64,000 nucleotides of DNA from Paenibacillus sp. 1011MAR3C5 (GCF_003591485.1 NZ_QZCF01000003.1:372001-436000), one strand, 5' to 3'; positions 25,527-35,787 are shown, counted from the first letter of the stretch. Program-made: numbers and translations. The notes: generated from the letters alone by a model not told the origin.

Positions 25527-26199
25527 GATTAAAGGCGTTATCGTCTCAAACGATGATGCTTGGATTTATGATTGGTTCGAGATGGAACACTCCAGCCCGA
25601 AAAGTGTTTCTGATGCCATGGCAACAGCTAACGGCGAGCCGCTTGAGGTACTAATCAATTCGCCGGGTGGCGACGTTTTCGCAGGTTCAGAGATTTATAC
25701 ATCTTTGAAGTCGTACAGCGGGGATGTCACTGTGAAAATAGTGGGTTTAGCGGCGAGCGCTGCGTCAGTAATCGCAATGGCAGGCAATAAGGTGCTAATT
25801 TCCCCCACAGCTCAAATCATGATTCATAATGTGAGCTCGTATTCGGGCGGTGATTATCGTGATCACTCACATACTTCTGACACACTCAAAGGATGGAATA
25901 AGTCCATTGCGAACGCATATGCGTTAAAAAGCGGGATTCCAGAGCCGGAACTGCTCAGCATGATGAATAAAGAAACCTGGCTCACTGCACAAGAGGCGAA
26001 AGAGAAAGGATTCGTCGATGAAATCCTTTTCGATGAAGGACGCCGTCTTGCAGCATCTATTAGCGGACTGCTCCCGCCGGAAGTTATAGCAAAACTCCGA
26101 AATGAGCTTAAAAATAAATCGGCACCACAAAGGCAGACAGCTTCACGGTCTGTCTCTTTTTATGCCAAAAAACTCGCACTTAAAAAGGAGATGGTCTAA
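25513..26199 (+). CDS. ClpP-like prohead protease
   Basis: 228 aa. ClpP/crotonase fold with VLINSPGGDVFAG, nucleophile S82 (VGLAASAASV) and H105 (QIMIHNVSS). It should cleave the capsid delta domain during maturation. GTG start behind GGAGGAGG. Position between portal and capsid is canonical. Confidence 0.92.
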   Translation: MPQIEIKGVIVSNDDAWIYDWFEMEHSSPKSVSDAMATANGEPLEVLINSPGGDVFAGSEIYTSLKSYSGDVTVKIVGLAASAASVIAMAGNKVLISPTAQIMIHNVSSYSGGDYRDHSHTSDTLKGWNKSIANAYALKSGIPEPELLSMMNKETWLTAQEAKEKGFVDEILFDEGRRLAASISGLLPPEVIAKLRNELKNKSAPQRQTASRSVSFYAKKLALKKEMV

Positions 26200-27579
26200 T
26201 TGACAATCGCAGAAATGATGCAGGCCAGAGCGGCCAAACACACAGGCATGAAAGCTTTGCTCGATAAAGCAGAAACCGAAAAAAGAGAATTAACACCGGA
26301 GGAAGAGGCGCAATTCAATGCGCTGGATTCCGAGTATGAACAGCTCACAGCGCAGATCCAAGCGGCAGAGGAAGCAGAAGGTCGGAAAAGCAAAATTGCT
26401 TCTCGTGAAAACGAACTCGGGAAACCAACGGGGCAGCCATATCGGCCATCTGCTTCTGCGCTTGGCGGCATGCCGGTGCAACAAAAGAAGATGGACGATG
26501 GCGGTTTTACAAACCTTGGTGAAATGATTAATGCCGTTCGATTCGGAGACACGCGTGGCCGACTGTCAGAATTGCCCGTCAACCAAAATCAAGGCGGCGG
26601 GTACAAAGTGCCCGATGCATTCGTTGCGAGCATGCGCCCGCAGTTCCGAAATGAATGGCAGATGGGAACCGGTGAAGACGGTGGGTTTGCGGTTCCGGTT
26701 CAACAGGATACCTCCCGACTTCTGCAGTTGAATTATTCCAACAATATCGTTCGTTCGCGTGCACAAGTATTGCCTGCTGGTGATCCGCCAGACGCTGCTA
26801 TTACAATTCCTGCTTTCAGTCAGGGCGCCGACGGTTCTCTCGGCGGGATTACGGTAACGTGGATCGCAGAGGGTGCCGACAAACCAGAAACGGACGCGAA
26901 GTTGTTTGAGGTAACACTGACTCCGCAAGAAGTGGCAGCCACGACGGTAGCCACAGATAAATTACTGCGTAACTGGTCGGCTGGTTCGGCATTTATCACC
27001 AGCCTGCTACGCCAAGCAATGAATACTGCTGAGGAGATCGCTTTCCTCACTGGTAATGGAGTTGGAAAACCGACTGGAGTATTGACGGCAGCCAATACGG
27101 GCGCAATCTCTGTAAACCGGGCAACTTCAGGAACTGTCACGTATCTTGATGTTTTGACGATGTTGGCACGCCTGCTGATGTCTGCGAATGCGCAGCCGAT
27201 TTTCATCGCAAACCAATACATGCTCCCGCAAATCGCGTCCATCAGAGACGACGACGGGAAAATCATTTTCGGTTCTGGCGATGCAAGTAAAGGTATTCCT
27301 GCAACCCTATTGGGAATCCCGATTCACTTCACAGACAAAGTTCCTGCTTCGGGATCGAGAGGCGATCTGTCATTGATTGACTTTAACCAATACCTGATCA
27401 AGGATGGTTCTGGTCCGTTCGTGGCAGCTTCTGAGCACGTTTTATTCCGTTCGAACAAAACGGTCATCAAATGTTTCTGGAATGTCGATGGCAAACCATG
27501 GTCGCCTGCTCCGCTTACACTTGAAAACGGTGTGATAGTGTCGCCTTACGTTATTCTCGACGTTCCCGCTGGACCGTAA
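26200..27579 (+). CDS. HK97-type major capsid protein
   Basis: 459 aa. N-terminal ~110 residues form the charged scaffold (delta) domain (KAETEKRELTPEEEAQFN), then the mature fold: GGFAVPVQQDTSRLLQL, EVAATTVATDKLLRNW, ITSLLRQAMNTAEEIAFLTG, FIANQYMLPQIASIRDDDGK. TTG start with AAAAGGAG 9 nt upstream, directly after the protease stop. Confidence 0.95.
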   Translation: MTIAEMMQARAAKHTGMKALLDKAETEKRELTPEEEAQFNALDSEYEQLTAQIQAAEEAEGRKSKIASRENELGKPTGQPYRPSASALGGMPVQQKKMDDGGFTNLGEMINAVRFGDTRGRLSELPVNQNQGGGYKVPDAFVASMRPQFRNEWQMGTGEDGGFAVPVQQDTSRLLQLNYSNNIVRSRAQVLPAGDPPDAAITIPAFSQGADGSLGGITVTWIAEGADKPETDAKLFEVTLTPQEVAATTVATDKLLRNWSAGSAFITSLLRQAMNTAEEIAFLTGNGVGKPTGVLTAANTGAISVNRATSGTVTYLDVLTMLARLLMSANAQPIFIANQYMLPQIASIRDDDGKIIFGSGDASKGIPATLLGIPIHFTDKVPASGSRGDLSLIDFNQYLIKDGSGPFVAASEHVLFRSNKTVIKCFWNVDGKPWSPAPLTLENGVIVSPYVILDVPAGP

Positions 27580-27590
27580 CGATTACTTGG

Positions 27591-27606
27591 GCGGCCTAAC
27601 GGCCGC
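27591..27606 (+). terminator. Hairpin after the capsid gene
   Basis: GCGGCC-TAAC-GGCCGC without a T-run; more likely mRNA stabiliser or attenuator between capsid and connector genes. Confidence 0.45.
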
Positions 27607-27629
27607 TCTCCCTGGAAGGGGGAAATAAA

Positions 27630-27839
27630 TTGCAATACAAAGTAACATCCGAATTCATTGATCGCCGGACAGGCTTTCGCATGAAGCCGGGCGATATTGT
27701 ACAGGCAAATGACGTGGAACTCGAAGTCCTACGGAAGATACGCGTTATTGGGGAGGCGGTGAATCATGCTGAAACTGAAACAAATCATACCACCGGACGC
27801 CGAACCAGTAACAAACGAACAAGTCTACACACAACTTAG
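27630..27839 (+). CDS. Small head protein, unknown (69 aa)
   Basis: TTG start behind GGAAGGGGG. MQYKVTSEFIDRRTGFRMKP, GDIVQANDVELEVLRKIRVI: a small beta domain often found after HK97 capsids. It overlaps the connector gene by 74 nt. Confidence 0.65.
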   Translation: MQYKVTSEFIDRRTGFRMKPGDIVQANDVELEVLRKIRVIGEAVNHAETETNHTTGRRTSNKRTSLHTT

Positions 27840-28323
27840 GTACGATGATGACATGATTACGCCGGAGTTAACAAATCAAATATCTGATCTGATTACGGCT
27901 GCGCGGGAATGGTGCGAAGGTTATCAAAACCGCGCTTACTTGACACAAACGATAGAAGTCGCCCTTGACAAGTGGCCTTGTAATAATACTATCCAGTTAC
28001 CACGTCCACCGCTGCAATCCTTTGTTTCGCTCATTTATTCGGATAATGGTAATTTAATTACGGTTAATCCCGACAAGTACACCATTGATGATTACTCTTT
28101 TGTGCCCCGGCTTATATCAAAGTCATGGCCTTCAAGTAAATTGCCAGTTGCTAACGGGATTATAGTTAGGTATGTTGCGGGATGGGCAAGCATTGCTGAG
28201 GTGCCACAACGAATAAAGCAAGCCATCATCATATTAACGGTCCATTGGTTTGAGAATGGTATGTGTGACCCGCCTCCAGCGGTATATAACTTGCTTAATT
28301 TAGATAGGGTGATACCGATATGA
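27766..28323 (+). CDS. Head-tail connector (HK97 gp6 / phiE125 gp8-like)
   Basis: 185 aa. N-terminal EQVYTQLRYDDDMITPELTN, ISDLITAAREWCEGYQNRAY and IVRYVAGWASIAEVPQRIKQ are typical of the adaptor ring bound to the portal. ATGA overlap with the next gene. Confidence 0.85.
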   Translation: MLKLKQIIPPDAEPVTNEQVYTQLRYDDDMITPELTNQISDLITAAREWCEGYQNRAYLTQTIEVALDKWPCNNTIQLPRPPLQSFVSLIYSDNGNLITVNPDKYTIDDYSFVPRLISKSWPSSKLPVANGIIVRYVAGWASIAEVPQRIKQAIIILTVHWFENGMCDPPPAVYNLLNLDRVIPI

Positions 28324-28670
28324 GTTGTTATGATTGCGGTAAGAAAAATGACACTCTTGTCAATCGTTTGAATAAACGAGTCACCATACAGCGCCCTGTA
28401 GAATCTCGTGCAGATAGTGGATCGACAATCATCGTATATGAAGATGTTGCTACGGTATGGGCAGCTATTGAGCCATTGCGGGGCAGAGAGTTCTTTGCAG
28501 CTTTTGCTGAGCATGCCGAAGTGACGACACGTATTCGAATCCGCTATCGCGAAGGGATTGATCGCACTATGGTTGTCAAATATGGAACTACGCTGTTTGA
28601 AGTCCTGCACATCATCCGTCCTAACTTTAACAACGTAGAGTTGCAATTGATGTCCAAGGAGCGTCAGTAG
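28320..28670 (+). CDS. Head closure protein (SPP1 gp16-like)
   Basis: 116 aa. NKRVTIQRPVESRADSGSTI, VWAAIEPLRGREFFAA and TLFEVLHIIRPN match the head-closure family that seals the connector before tail joining. Confidence 0.85.
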   Translation: MSCYDCGKKNDTLVNRLNKRVTIQRPVESRADSGSTIIVYEDVATVWAAIEPLRGREFFAAFAEHAEVTTRIRIRYREGIDRTMVVKYGTTLFEVLHIIRPNFNNVELQLMSKERQ

Positions 28671-29122
28671 TGGCGCGAAATACGCAAATTATCGGTCAGA
28701 AAGAACTGGAGCGCGATTTCAAGAAACTTGGCAAGGCTCCCCAAACAATTGCCACACAATCGGCTCGAGCTGGCGCGAACGTAGCGTTTAAGGCCGCGAA
28801 ACGAAACGCTCCTGTTGAATCGGGTAATTTGAAAAGTGGCTTGATTATGAAGCGAGAGCGTCGCGTAAAAGCTGGTAAAGCGGTTTATGACATCATGATG
28901 GACCCAGCCAAAACACACCTTTACGTCAGTGTATCGAAGGATGGGAAACGATCATATTACCCGGCAAGTCAAGAGTACGGCTTTATGACGGATGACGGTC
29001 GTTATATTCCAGGATACCGCTATTTGCGTAGATCTATCGACGAGAATGTTCGAGAAATTGAGCAGAAAACGCTCGAAAAGGCAGGGAAACTTGTAGACAA
29101 ACTGTTAAAGGCGAGAGGGTGA
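28670..29122 (+). CDS. HK97-gp10-like neck/tail-joining protein
   Basis: 150 aa. Helix FKKLGKAPQTIATQSARAGA, KAAKRNAPVESGNLKSGL and YPASQEYGFMTDDGRYIPGY are typical. GTG overlaps the previous stop by 1 nt. Confidence 0.85.
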   Translation: MARNTQIIGQKELERDFKKLGKAPQTIATQSARAGANVAFKAAKRNAPVESGNLKSGLIMKRERRVKAGKAVYDIMMDPAKTHLYVSVSKDGKRSYYPASQEYGFMTDDGRYIPGYRYLRRSIDENVREIEQKTLEKAGKLVDKLLKARG

Positions 29123-29126
29123 TTGA

Positions 29127-29516
29127 GTGTTTAGATCAGAATTGGTTCATGAACTTGAGTCTATAGCAGGGTTGGAACGCCGTATCTATCCACTCAACGC
29201 GCCTGAGGCGGTACGAAAAACAAGGGTTCCTTATTTAATCTACCTCGGTGGTACTGGTCTCAAGGCTAAAACGCTTAATGAAGGCTACCACGGTACGCAA
29301 ATGGTGAGGGTTGAATTAAACGTTGTCGCTGCTGACTACGACACAATGACGTTATTAACGGAGCAAGTGGTCGAATTGCTGGAAGGCATGGAGCAGCGAG
29401 AAATTGGGGTAGCAAAACTCTTTATTCAGAGCGTTAACTATGAGACGCCTGTTGAAATATATGAACAAGCACCGGATTTGTATCGATGTCAAATGGATAC
29501 GATTTTTTATTTTTAA
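29127..29516 (+). CDS. Tail terminator/completion protein (DUF3168/gp11-like)
   Basis: 129 aa. IYPLNAPEAVRKTRVPYLIY and YRCQMDTIFYF fit tail-completion proteins; the position before the tail tube gene supports this. GTG start. Confidence 0.75.
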   Translation: MFRSELVHELESIAGLERRIYPLNAPEAVRKTRVPYLIYLGGTGLKAKTLNEGYHGTQMVRVELNVVAADYDTMTLLTEQVVELLEGMEQREIGVAKLFIQSVNYETPVEIYEQAPDLYRCQMDTIFYF

Positions 29517-29531
29517 GGGAGGTTGACCGCA

Positions 29532-30245
29532 TTGACAAAAGCAGCTCACAGAGCGATTGGTACGAAGTTGCAAATGGGTTTGAATTTTATCTCAGACCTA
29601 AGCTCAATTTCGTCTCCAAGTGTAACGAGAGAAGAAATTGATGTTACGACATTGGACAGTGAAGATGAGTACCGTGAATTTATTGGTGGTTTTAAAGATG
29701 CCGGAGAGGTTAGTGTTTCCGGTTTTTTTGTGCCAACCAATGTTGGACAAGCGGCCATGTATGCTGCCCTAGAGACTGGAGATGTACAGCAGTTTCAGAT
29801 TATTTACCCCGCTCGCCTAGGGGCGTCTTGGAGTTTTGAGGGAATTATTACGAATTACAATGTGACTGCCGAGTTAGAGGGCGCGTTGGAGTTCGAAGCG
29901 ACAATACGTGTCAGCGGTAAACCTTCTCTCAATATGACCCCAAGTACTGGCCTTACCGCCTTGTCTTTGAGCGGTGCAGGCGGTGCATTGGCCCCTGCGT
30001 TTGCAGCTGACAAAAACTTTTACACGTTTGCAGGGGTAACAGCCGCCACCATAACAGCAACGGCAACAGCTGCAAGTCATGCGCTTAAACTGTTTGTGGA
30101 TGGTGTATTTGTACAAGCACTGACCAGCGGGACAGCATCGAATGCCATTGCGTTGGCAACAGGGCAAAGTAAACGGCTAACCATCGTTGCTCAGCAAGAG
30201 GGCAAGACACAAGTCGCCTACGAAATCATCGCAGTTCGGACTTAA
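29532..30245 (+). CDS. Major tail tube protein with C-terminal Ig-like domain
   Basis: 237 aa. Residues 1-135 are tube-like (TREEIDVTTLDSEDEYREFI, GGFKDAGEVSVSGFFVP). The C-terminal ~95 residues form a cadherin-like/Ig beta-sandwich (LSLSGAGGALAPAFAADKNF), a surface decoration that may bind carbohydrates. TTG at 29532 has GGGAGG at 9 nt. Confidence 0.85.
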   Translation: MTKAAHRAIGTKLQMGLNFISDLSSISSPSVTREEIDVTTLDSEDEYREFIGGFKDAGEVSVSGFFVPTNVGQAAMYAALETGDVQQFQIIYPARLGASWSFEGIITNYNVTAELEGALEFEATIRVSGKPSLNMTPSTGLTALSLSGAGGALAPAFAADKNFYTFAGVTAATITATATAASHALKLFVDGVFVQALTSGTASNAIALATGQSKRLTIVAQQEGKTQVAYEIIAVRT

Positions 30246-30250
30246 TACAG

Positions 30251-30270
30251 GCCCGGGGGAAACCTCGGGC
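30251..30270 (+). terminator. Hairpin after the tail tube gene
   Basis: GCCCGGGG-GAAA-CCTCGGGC with one G-T wobble, followed by a T/A-rich run. Probably reduces read-through into the chaperone genes. Confidence 0.6.
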
Positions 30271-30315
30271 TATTTAAACTATTCGGGCAATTTAATTAAT
30301 CGGAGGAATTAAGAT

Positions 30316-30681
30316 ATGAGCAAAAACGACGTTGTCATGATTGAGTTGGACCGTCCAAGGGAGTTGCGCTACGGTCACAAAGCGATAAAACGCCTTTTGG
30401 CGATGACTGGTAAGGATATTGAGAACTTATCCACGGAAGATCTCGATTTAGAGGACTTGGAGAAGTATCTGTACTGCGGTCTCTTGTCCGATGCGAGAGA
30501 TAATAATGAGACGTTAACGCTCGAGCAGATGGAAGACTTGCTCGATCAGGCGCCATCGTTTGCCGAACTGATTGAAAAAATGAATCATGCCTTGGAATCA
30601 GCTTTTGGAGAGATGGTTGAGGGAAACGAACCAGTGGGGAAGCAGCCCAAGACGAAGGCTTCACCTGGGAAAAGTCGCTAA
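30316..30681 (+). CDS. Tail assembly chaperone G
   Basis: 121 aa, MIELDRPRELRYGHKAIKRL then acidic helices. Equivalent of lambda gpG: binds the tape measure during tail assembly. The mRNA carries a -1 slippery heptamer G_GGA_AAC at 30621-30627, so a fraction of ribosomes make the longer GT product. Confidence 0.85.
   Translation: MSKNDVVMIELDRPRELRYGHKAIKRLLAMTGKDIENLSTEDLDLEDLEKYLYCGLLSDARDNNETLTLEQMEDLLDQAPSFAELIEKMNHALESAFGEMVEGNEPVGKQPKTKASPGKSR
30621..30627 (+). promoter_or_regulatory. Programmed -1 frameshift site GGGAAAC
   Basis: X_XXY_YYZ heptamer in the correct phase of gene G; lambda uses GGGAAAG at the same place. Confidence 0.8.
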
Positions 30682-30980
30682 AACTAGCCTACTCATTAGG
30701 CATATCGACTGCTGAGTATAACGAAATGACGCCTCGTGAATTAATGCTGCAGGCGGCAGTGTATAGCGAAAAAGCGGAACATGAGCATCAAGAGAAAACA
30801 GCGATTGCATATCTGACAGCCGCATTATATCGTGCCGAAAAAATGCCAAGGCTTGAGAGCCTACTGAAAAAGAATGAAGCGCCTAAGACAAAACAAAACC
30901 AGACACCAGAAGAAATGCTTGCTGTAGCCATGAGGTTAAACGCAGGTAACAAGGGTCAATTGATCGGAAAGGAGGGATAA
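30621..30980 (+). CDS. T part of the G/GT frameshift chaperone
   Basis: The -1 frame is closed at 30618 and opens exactly at the slippery site, then runs to 30980. After frameshifting it adds about 117 residues ([20 protein letters not shown] ... [14 protein letters not shown]) to the first 104 of G, giving a ~221-aa GT protein. An internal ATG at 30726 exists but lacks a clear ribosome site. Confidence 0.8.
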   Translation, partial: GKRTSGEAAQDEGFTWEKSLKLAYSLGISTAEYNEMTPRELMLQAAVYSEKAEHEHQEKTAIAYLTAALYRAEKMPRLESLLKKNEAPKTKQNQTPEEMLAVAMRLNAGNKGQLIGKEG

Positions 30981-30981
30981 C

Positions 30982-33588
30982 ATGGCGGTAGTACGCAACC
31001 TATTAATACGAGCTGGCGCGGATTTTTCATCTATGCGAAAGCAGATGGCGTCCGCACAAAAAACGGTTCAGGATTTTGGTAAGAAAGTGAACCGTACCAT
31101 GGCAGCAGTTGGTACTGCCTTAGCCGGTTTAGGTGTCGGTATGGGCTTGAAATCAGCCATCAAAGATGCGATGGAATTTGAGGCAGCAATTGGGCAGATT
31201 AATCGCTTAATGGGCGAAAGTGCTGGAGTATTCACCAATTGGGCGTTGACCCAAGGCAAAGCTTTTGGTATGGCCCAATCGGAGGCAATCAAGTACGGTG
31301 CAGTATATGCCAACCTATTAAGTGGATTTAGTAGAGGGACCGAAGAGACGATGAATCGGACGCAAGACTTGCTTAAGGCTTCTGCGGTCGTCGCGAGCTC
31401 GACAGGGAGAACGATGGAAGACGTCATGGAGCGGATTAGATCCGGTCTATTAGGAAACACCGAAGCTATTGAGGATCTGGGTATTAACGTTAACGTTGCG
31501 CTTATCGAATCCACGAACGCTTTTAGACAGTTTGCGAACGGAAAGAGTTGGCAGCAGCTTGATTTTAATACTCAGCAGACTATTCGTTACTTCGCTATCA
31601 TGGAGCAAGCTGCAAGTAAATACGGTAATGAATTGGCTCAGAACACAGCAACTAAGCAGGCCATATTTAACGCCCACCTTAAAGACGCCCGTCTATACCT
31701 TGGACAGGCGTTTTTGCCTATCTACAATGCTATACTGCCAGCCTTAACGCAAATGGCCCAAGCACTTGCGACTGCGACGCGTTGGTTAGCATCGTTTGTG
31801 CAAGCACTGTTTGGCACTAAGTCGGTAACGTCGCAACAGACCAACGCTTTAGGAGGTCAAACATCTGCTGTATCTGAAATGGGTGATGCCTACGAGAAAG
31901 CCGGCAAACAGGCAAAAGGATCGGTTGCGGGATTCGATCAAGTCAACTTAGTTGGTGGCAAATCAGGCGGCTCAGATGATAAGTCAGGAGCGTCTGGTGT
32001 GGGAGGCGTGGCAGCGGCAGACACCGGGGCATTAAATGATGTTTCGCAAGCCTTGGATGGTGTAGCGACCAAAGCCCAAGAGATGGCTGCAAAGGTAAAA
32101 AAGGCTTATGGAAGCGTTTCGGACTTTATCAAGAAACACTCTGATATCATCATCGCTGCACTTGCTGGCGTGGCTGTTGCTTTAGCCCTAGCATTTGGCG
32201 TCGCGAAATGGGGAGCCATTATAGAAGGGATTAAGCGTTTCGGTGCAATTATCCTTACCGCGTTCCGGCTCACTCCAGTGGGACTACTCATAACGGCGAT
32301 CAGCGCACTTGCAGCAGGTATCGTTTACCTTTGGCGAACAAATGATGGTTTTCGCGAAGCTATGATTAATGCATGGGAATCAATTAAGACTGCCATAAAA
32401 GGGTTCTGGGAGAACGTCATGGTCCCCTTTGGAAATTGGTTGCTTGAGGTTATGCCAATTGCTTGGGAGGCTGTTAAAAACGCCGCTATAGACGTTTGGG
32501 AAAGAGCTCTCGTCCCGCTAGGTAACTTCTTAAAATGGCTTTGGGATAACGTATTCGTCCCGTTTGGCGCTTGGTTGATGGACGTCATGCCGAAAGCCTG
32601 GGACGCCGTCGTTGTAGCTGCAATGTGGCTCTGGAAAAATGTCCTAGTCCCTTTTGGAGATTTCTTGAAGTGGTTATGGAAAGAAGTGCTTGTCCCGATT
32701 GGTAAAGTTATCGGTGAAGCCTTAGCAATTGCTTTTGATAAAGTAGCTAAGATCGCAAAGTCGTTTTGGAAAGAAGTATTGGTCCCTCTTGGTAAGGCTT
32801 TAGCTGAGATGTTAGGCCCTGCTGTCGAGGCCGTAGCGGCGGTGCTCTCGTGGCTCTGGAAAAACGTCCTAGTTCCGCTCGGTGCTTTTATTGCGGCTAT
32901 ATTGATGCCGATTATCGAAGGGCTTGTAGCTATTTTTACGTTCCTCTGGAAAAACGTGCTTAAACCACTTGTGAGTTTTGTCGGTGACGTTTTGGTCTCT
33001 GTATTCACAAATGCGTTCAAAAGCATCGGAGGTATTATTGGCGGAGTTAAGGATATATTTGTAGGCCTCATGAAATTTATAACCGGCGTTTTTACGGGCG
33101 ACTGGAAAAAGGCTTGGGAAGGCGTCAAACAGATATTCAAGGGTGTATTTGACTCGCTCTGGTCCATAGTCAAGTTCCCGCTGAACCTCATCATCGACGG
33201 TATCAATGCCATGATAGGCGGTCTTAATAAGATCAGCTTTGACATACCGGATTGGGTACCTGGATCAATGGGCGGCAAGAATTTCGGCATCAACATTCCA
33301 AAGATACCGAAACTGGCGGTAGGTACAAACTATGTCGCGGATGATGGTTTGGCATTCCTTCATGAAGGTGAGGCTGTTGTGCCGAAGAAGTACAACCCAG
33401 CAGCAGGCGGTGAAATGCCTACATCGGATATGAGGAGTGTTGAGAACTTGCTCACCAAGATTTTGCGGGCAACCGAAAAAGGCGGCAATATGACCGTAAC
33501 AATGTCCCAAACTACATTGACCAGGATGATAACCGAGGCCATGCGCGGCGAGCAAGCGAGATCGGGCAGAGCCCCGATACCGACGTAA
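30982..33588 (+). CDS. Tail tape measure protein with 15/30-residue Trp repeats
   Basis: 868 aa. Coiled-coil/helical N-terminus, a membrane-active hydrophobic stretch ([20 protein letters not shown]), then eight repeats of (F/L/V)-W-x-(N/E/R)-V-(L/M/F)-V-P-(L/F)-G starting at residues 475, 505, 520, 550, 565, 595, 625 and 655, so spacings are only 30 or 15. It sets tail length (about 130 nm at 0.15 nm per residue, inferred) and fits a siphovirus. Intact. Confidence 0.95.
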   Translation: MAVVRNLLIRAGADFSSMRKQMASAQKTVQDFGKKVNRTMAAVGTALAGLGVGMGLKSAIKDAMEFEAAIGQINRLMGESAGVFTNWALTQGKAFGMAQSEAIKYGAVYANLLSGFSRGTEETMNRTQDLLKASAVVASSTGRTMEDVMERIRSGLLGNTEAIEDLGINVNVALIESTNAFRQFANGKSWQQLDFNTQQTIRYFAIMEQAASKYGNELAQNTATKQAIFNAHLKDARLYLGQAFLPIYNAILPALTQMAQALATATRWLASFVQALFGTKSVTSQQTNALGGQTSAVSEMGDAYEKAGKQAKGSVAGFDQVNLVGGKSGGSDDKSGASGVGGVAAADTGALNDVSQALDGVATKAQEMAAKVKKAYGSVSDFIKKHSDIIIAALAGVAVALALAFGVAKWGAIIEGIKRFGAIILTAFRLTPVGLLITAISALAAGIVYLWRTNDGFREAMINAWESIKTAIKGFWENVMVPFGNWLLEVMPIAWEAVKNAAIDVWERALVPLGNFLKWLWDNVFVPFGAWLMDVMPKAWDAVVVAAMWLWKNVLVPFGDFLKWLWKEVLVPIGKVIGEALAIAFDKVAKIAKSFWKEVLVPLGKALAEMLGPAVEAVAAVLSWLWKNVLVPLGAFIAAILMPIIEGLVAIFTFLWKNVLKPLVSFVGDVLVSVFTNAFKSIGGIIGGVKDIFVGLMKFITGVFTGDWKKAWEGVKQIFKGVFDSLWSIVKFPLNLIIDGINAMIGGLNKISFDIPDWVPGSMGGKNFGINIPKIPKLAVGTNYVADDGLAFLHEGEAVVPKKYNPAAGGEMPTSDMRSVENLLTKILRATEKGGNMTVTMSQTTLTRMITEAMRGEQARSGRAPIPT

Positions 33589-33602
33589 CGAGGAGGGGGA
33601 GC

Positions 33603-33962
33603 ATGGATCTAAAGATAAATGGACAGATCATCGCCGCCAAGCCATATCAATTTAGTGTCACAGTCCTTGACCTGGACGACGCAGACGCGACAGTCCGGAC
33701 AGCTAATGGAACATTTAACCGGGATAGAGTTGCCGTAAAAAGGCAAATTGACATGACGTTTAACCCGTTGCCATGGAAGACAGCATCAGCGCTGCTCAAG
33801 CAGATGAAGGACAGTTTCTTCCAAGTTTACTACCCTGATGTGATGACAGGCGAGTATGAGACGAAAACGTTTTATGTGGGGGATCGTCCTGCACCAGTTG
33901 CGATTAGTCGAGATGACGGTATCTGGTGGGGGCAAATACAAATAACGTTGACGGAGCAATGA
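33603..33962 (+). CDS. Tail protein, DUF6711-like
   Basis: 119 aa. Starts MDLKINGQIIAAKPYQFSVT; DADATVRTANGTFNRDRVAV and WWGQIQITLTEQ are typical. It lies between tape measure and tail-tip genes, where distal-tail proteins normally sit. GAGGAGGGGG precedes the ATG. Confidence 0.75.
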   Translation: MDLKINGQIIAAKPYQFSVTVLDLDDADATVRTANGTFNRDRVAVKRQIDMTFNPLPWKTASALLKQMKDSFFQVYYPDVMTGEYETKTFYVGDRPAPVAISRDDGIWWGQIQITLTEQ

Positions 33963-33963
33963 T

Positions 33964-35787
33964 ATGTATCCAACTTCTGAATTATATAGAATGCTGCTCC
34001 TGAGACCTGACCGGGAGTTTTTAGTCAAGGTCGATGTGGGCGGGACAGATTATGGAATGAACGAGATCGTGGATATGTTGATTGAAACAAACCTTCTCGC
34101 TTCAGACGAATTTGAGATCGGGACGGTGTTTCGATCCCGGTTAACCCTGCGCATGAGGCTTAACGGGGCGGTTCCGAACAACGCCCGTATCATCCCTTAC
34201 ACCGCATTTGACAGTTCCGTCATGACTTGGGAACAAGCAATTATCCCTTGGGATAAAGCGGACATAGCATGGGGCGGCGGGGCCGGAGAATGGTTGCCGT
34301 TAGGCGAGTATTATATCAATAAGCGTCAAAAGGTTAATGACGTTTGGGAATTTGAATGCTATTGCAAATTAATCTGGACAGAACAGCCATATGTGTCGAA
34401 CCTGACCTATCCAGCGAAAATGCAAGACGTATGGGATGAAATCTGCACACATCTCAACTACACCTATGATAGTACGGTGCAGATTAACCCATCCTATATG
34501 GTTCCATTTAAGCCCGTAGGCATGACGTGCAATGAGGTAATGGGTTATATTGCTGGCGCTAACTCTGCGAGCGTACGGACTGGCAAGGATGGGAAAATCC
34601 AGTTCGCCCAATTCACATCAGTTTTCAAACCTGTTTTAGACCTGGCTGATGCGCAATATATGAGAGCAGCTCATACCAACCCAATCAAGGAGTATACGCG
34701 ATTTGTCGTTACCTATGATGACGAACAAGATCTAGTGTATGAGGCTGGGTCTGGTGATGAGGATCGGACTTTATATTACTACAACCCGTTTATGACGCAA
34801 GAGATAGTAGACGATCTGGAGACCACTTTAGGCGGTTTCAAATACCAACCGCTAGAAATGGATGCCCGAGGATATCCTCCACTCGATGCAGGGGATTGGA
34901 TCGGTTATGAGGTATATGAAGGGACATCATGGAGGCAGACCATTACCCCATGGCAAGACACGAATATTCCTTGGAATGGTATGGTCCAGTATGGTTCGAT
35001 TCTATTTTCCATTCGGCTTGGTTATCATGGTGGTTTTAAAATGCTACTTGATGCACCGAGCAAGTCACCTCAACAATCAGAATTTGTTGTGGAGGGACAA
35101 TTAACCAAAAAAGTTAATCAAATCAATAAAGAAGCCGTAAAGCTTGGCCGAAACTATTACGGCACCCGAACGTCTCGCGAAGAAGGCTTTGTTGTTGAGA
35201 CAGAAGGCGGATCCGGTAAGGGTATCTTTAACTCCGACGAGCTCTCATTCTGGGCTGATGGAGAACGAGCTCTGTGGTTTGACATCCCAAATAAGAAGTT
35301 TATATTTTCCGGTACTTTGGAGGGCGTTGACGGGACGTTCAGTGGCACAATAAGTGCTTCTGAAATAAACGGCAGCACAATCAATGGCGGCGGCATCTAC
35401 GGTGCGTATATTGCAACGGGACTTGGGACATATCCGTTTGTCGAGCTGTCCAACACAAATAATTTGATTGCCGCTTATGGAGATGCGAACAAATACGTAA
35501 AAATAGAGTCTAACCTCGATAACCTGGGTGCTCCAATGATCCGATTCGGGTTCAATGGTAAGGAGACTTGGTTAGCGCAAATCAGCAGCGGCTTCTTGAT
35601 ATTTGGTCCCGATAGTAACGTCACCTATACCGTAAATAATCTCCAATTGGGCGAAAGCGTACAGGTTGGCGGCGGCGCTATGGTGTTGGGCTCTTATGGC
35701 GTGCCTGCTGCGACTGACCCTGATGATGCAGTTGTAAGGCTTAATCAACTGATTGCATTATTAAGTAGCATGGGTATATTGGCATAA
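33964..35787 (+). CDS. Tail-tip/baseplate hub protein
   Basis: 607 aa. N-terminal ~400 residues resemble the hub of Tal-like tail proteins (tryptophan motifs WEQAIIPWDKADIAWGGG). The C-terminal ~200 residues are Ser/Gly/Asn-rich beta structure (GTFSGTISASEINGSTINGG) typical of host-contact fibres. No peptidase motif seen. Confidence 0.75.
   Translation: MYPTSELYRMLLLRPDREFLVKVDVGGTDYGMNEIVDMLIETNLLASDEFEIGTVFRSRLTLRMRLNGAVPNNARIIPYTAFDSSVMTWEQAIIPWDKADIAWGGGAGEWLPLGEYYINKRQKVNDVWEFECYCKLIWTEQPYVSNLTYPAKMQDVWDEICTHLNYTYDSTVQINPSYMVPFKPVGMTCNEVMGYIAGANSASVRTGKDGKIQFAQFTSVFKPVLDLADAQYMRAAHTNPIKEYTRFVVTYDDEQDLVYEAGSGDEDRTLYYYNPFMTQEIVDDLETTLGGFKYQPLEMDARGYPPLDAGDWIGYEVYEGTSWRQTITPWQDTNIPWNGMVQYGSILFSIRLGYHGGFKMLLDAPSKSPQQSEFVVEGQLTKKVNQINKEAVKLGRNYYGTRTSREEGFVVETEGGSGKGIFNSDELSFWADGERALWFDIPNKKFIFSGTLEGVDGTFSGTISASEINGSTINGGGIYGAYIATGLGTYPFVELSNTNNLIAAYGDANKYVKIESNLDNLGAPMIRFGFNGKETWLAQISSGFLIFGPDSNVTYTVNNLQLGESVQVGGGAMVLGSYGVPAATDPDDAVVRLNQLIALLSSMGILA

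Noticed and set aside
32325-33296. Minus-strand ORF (323 aa)
   Set aside because: Antisense of the repetitive tape measure region; repeats keep the frame open.
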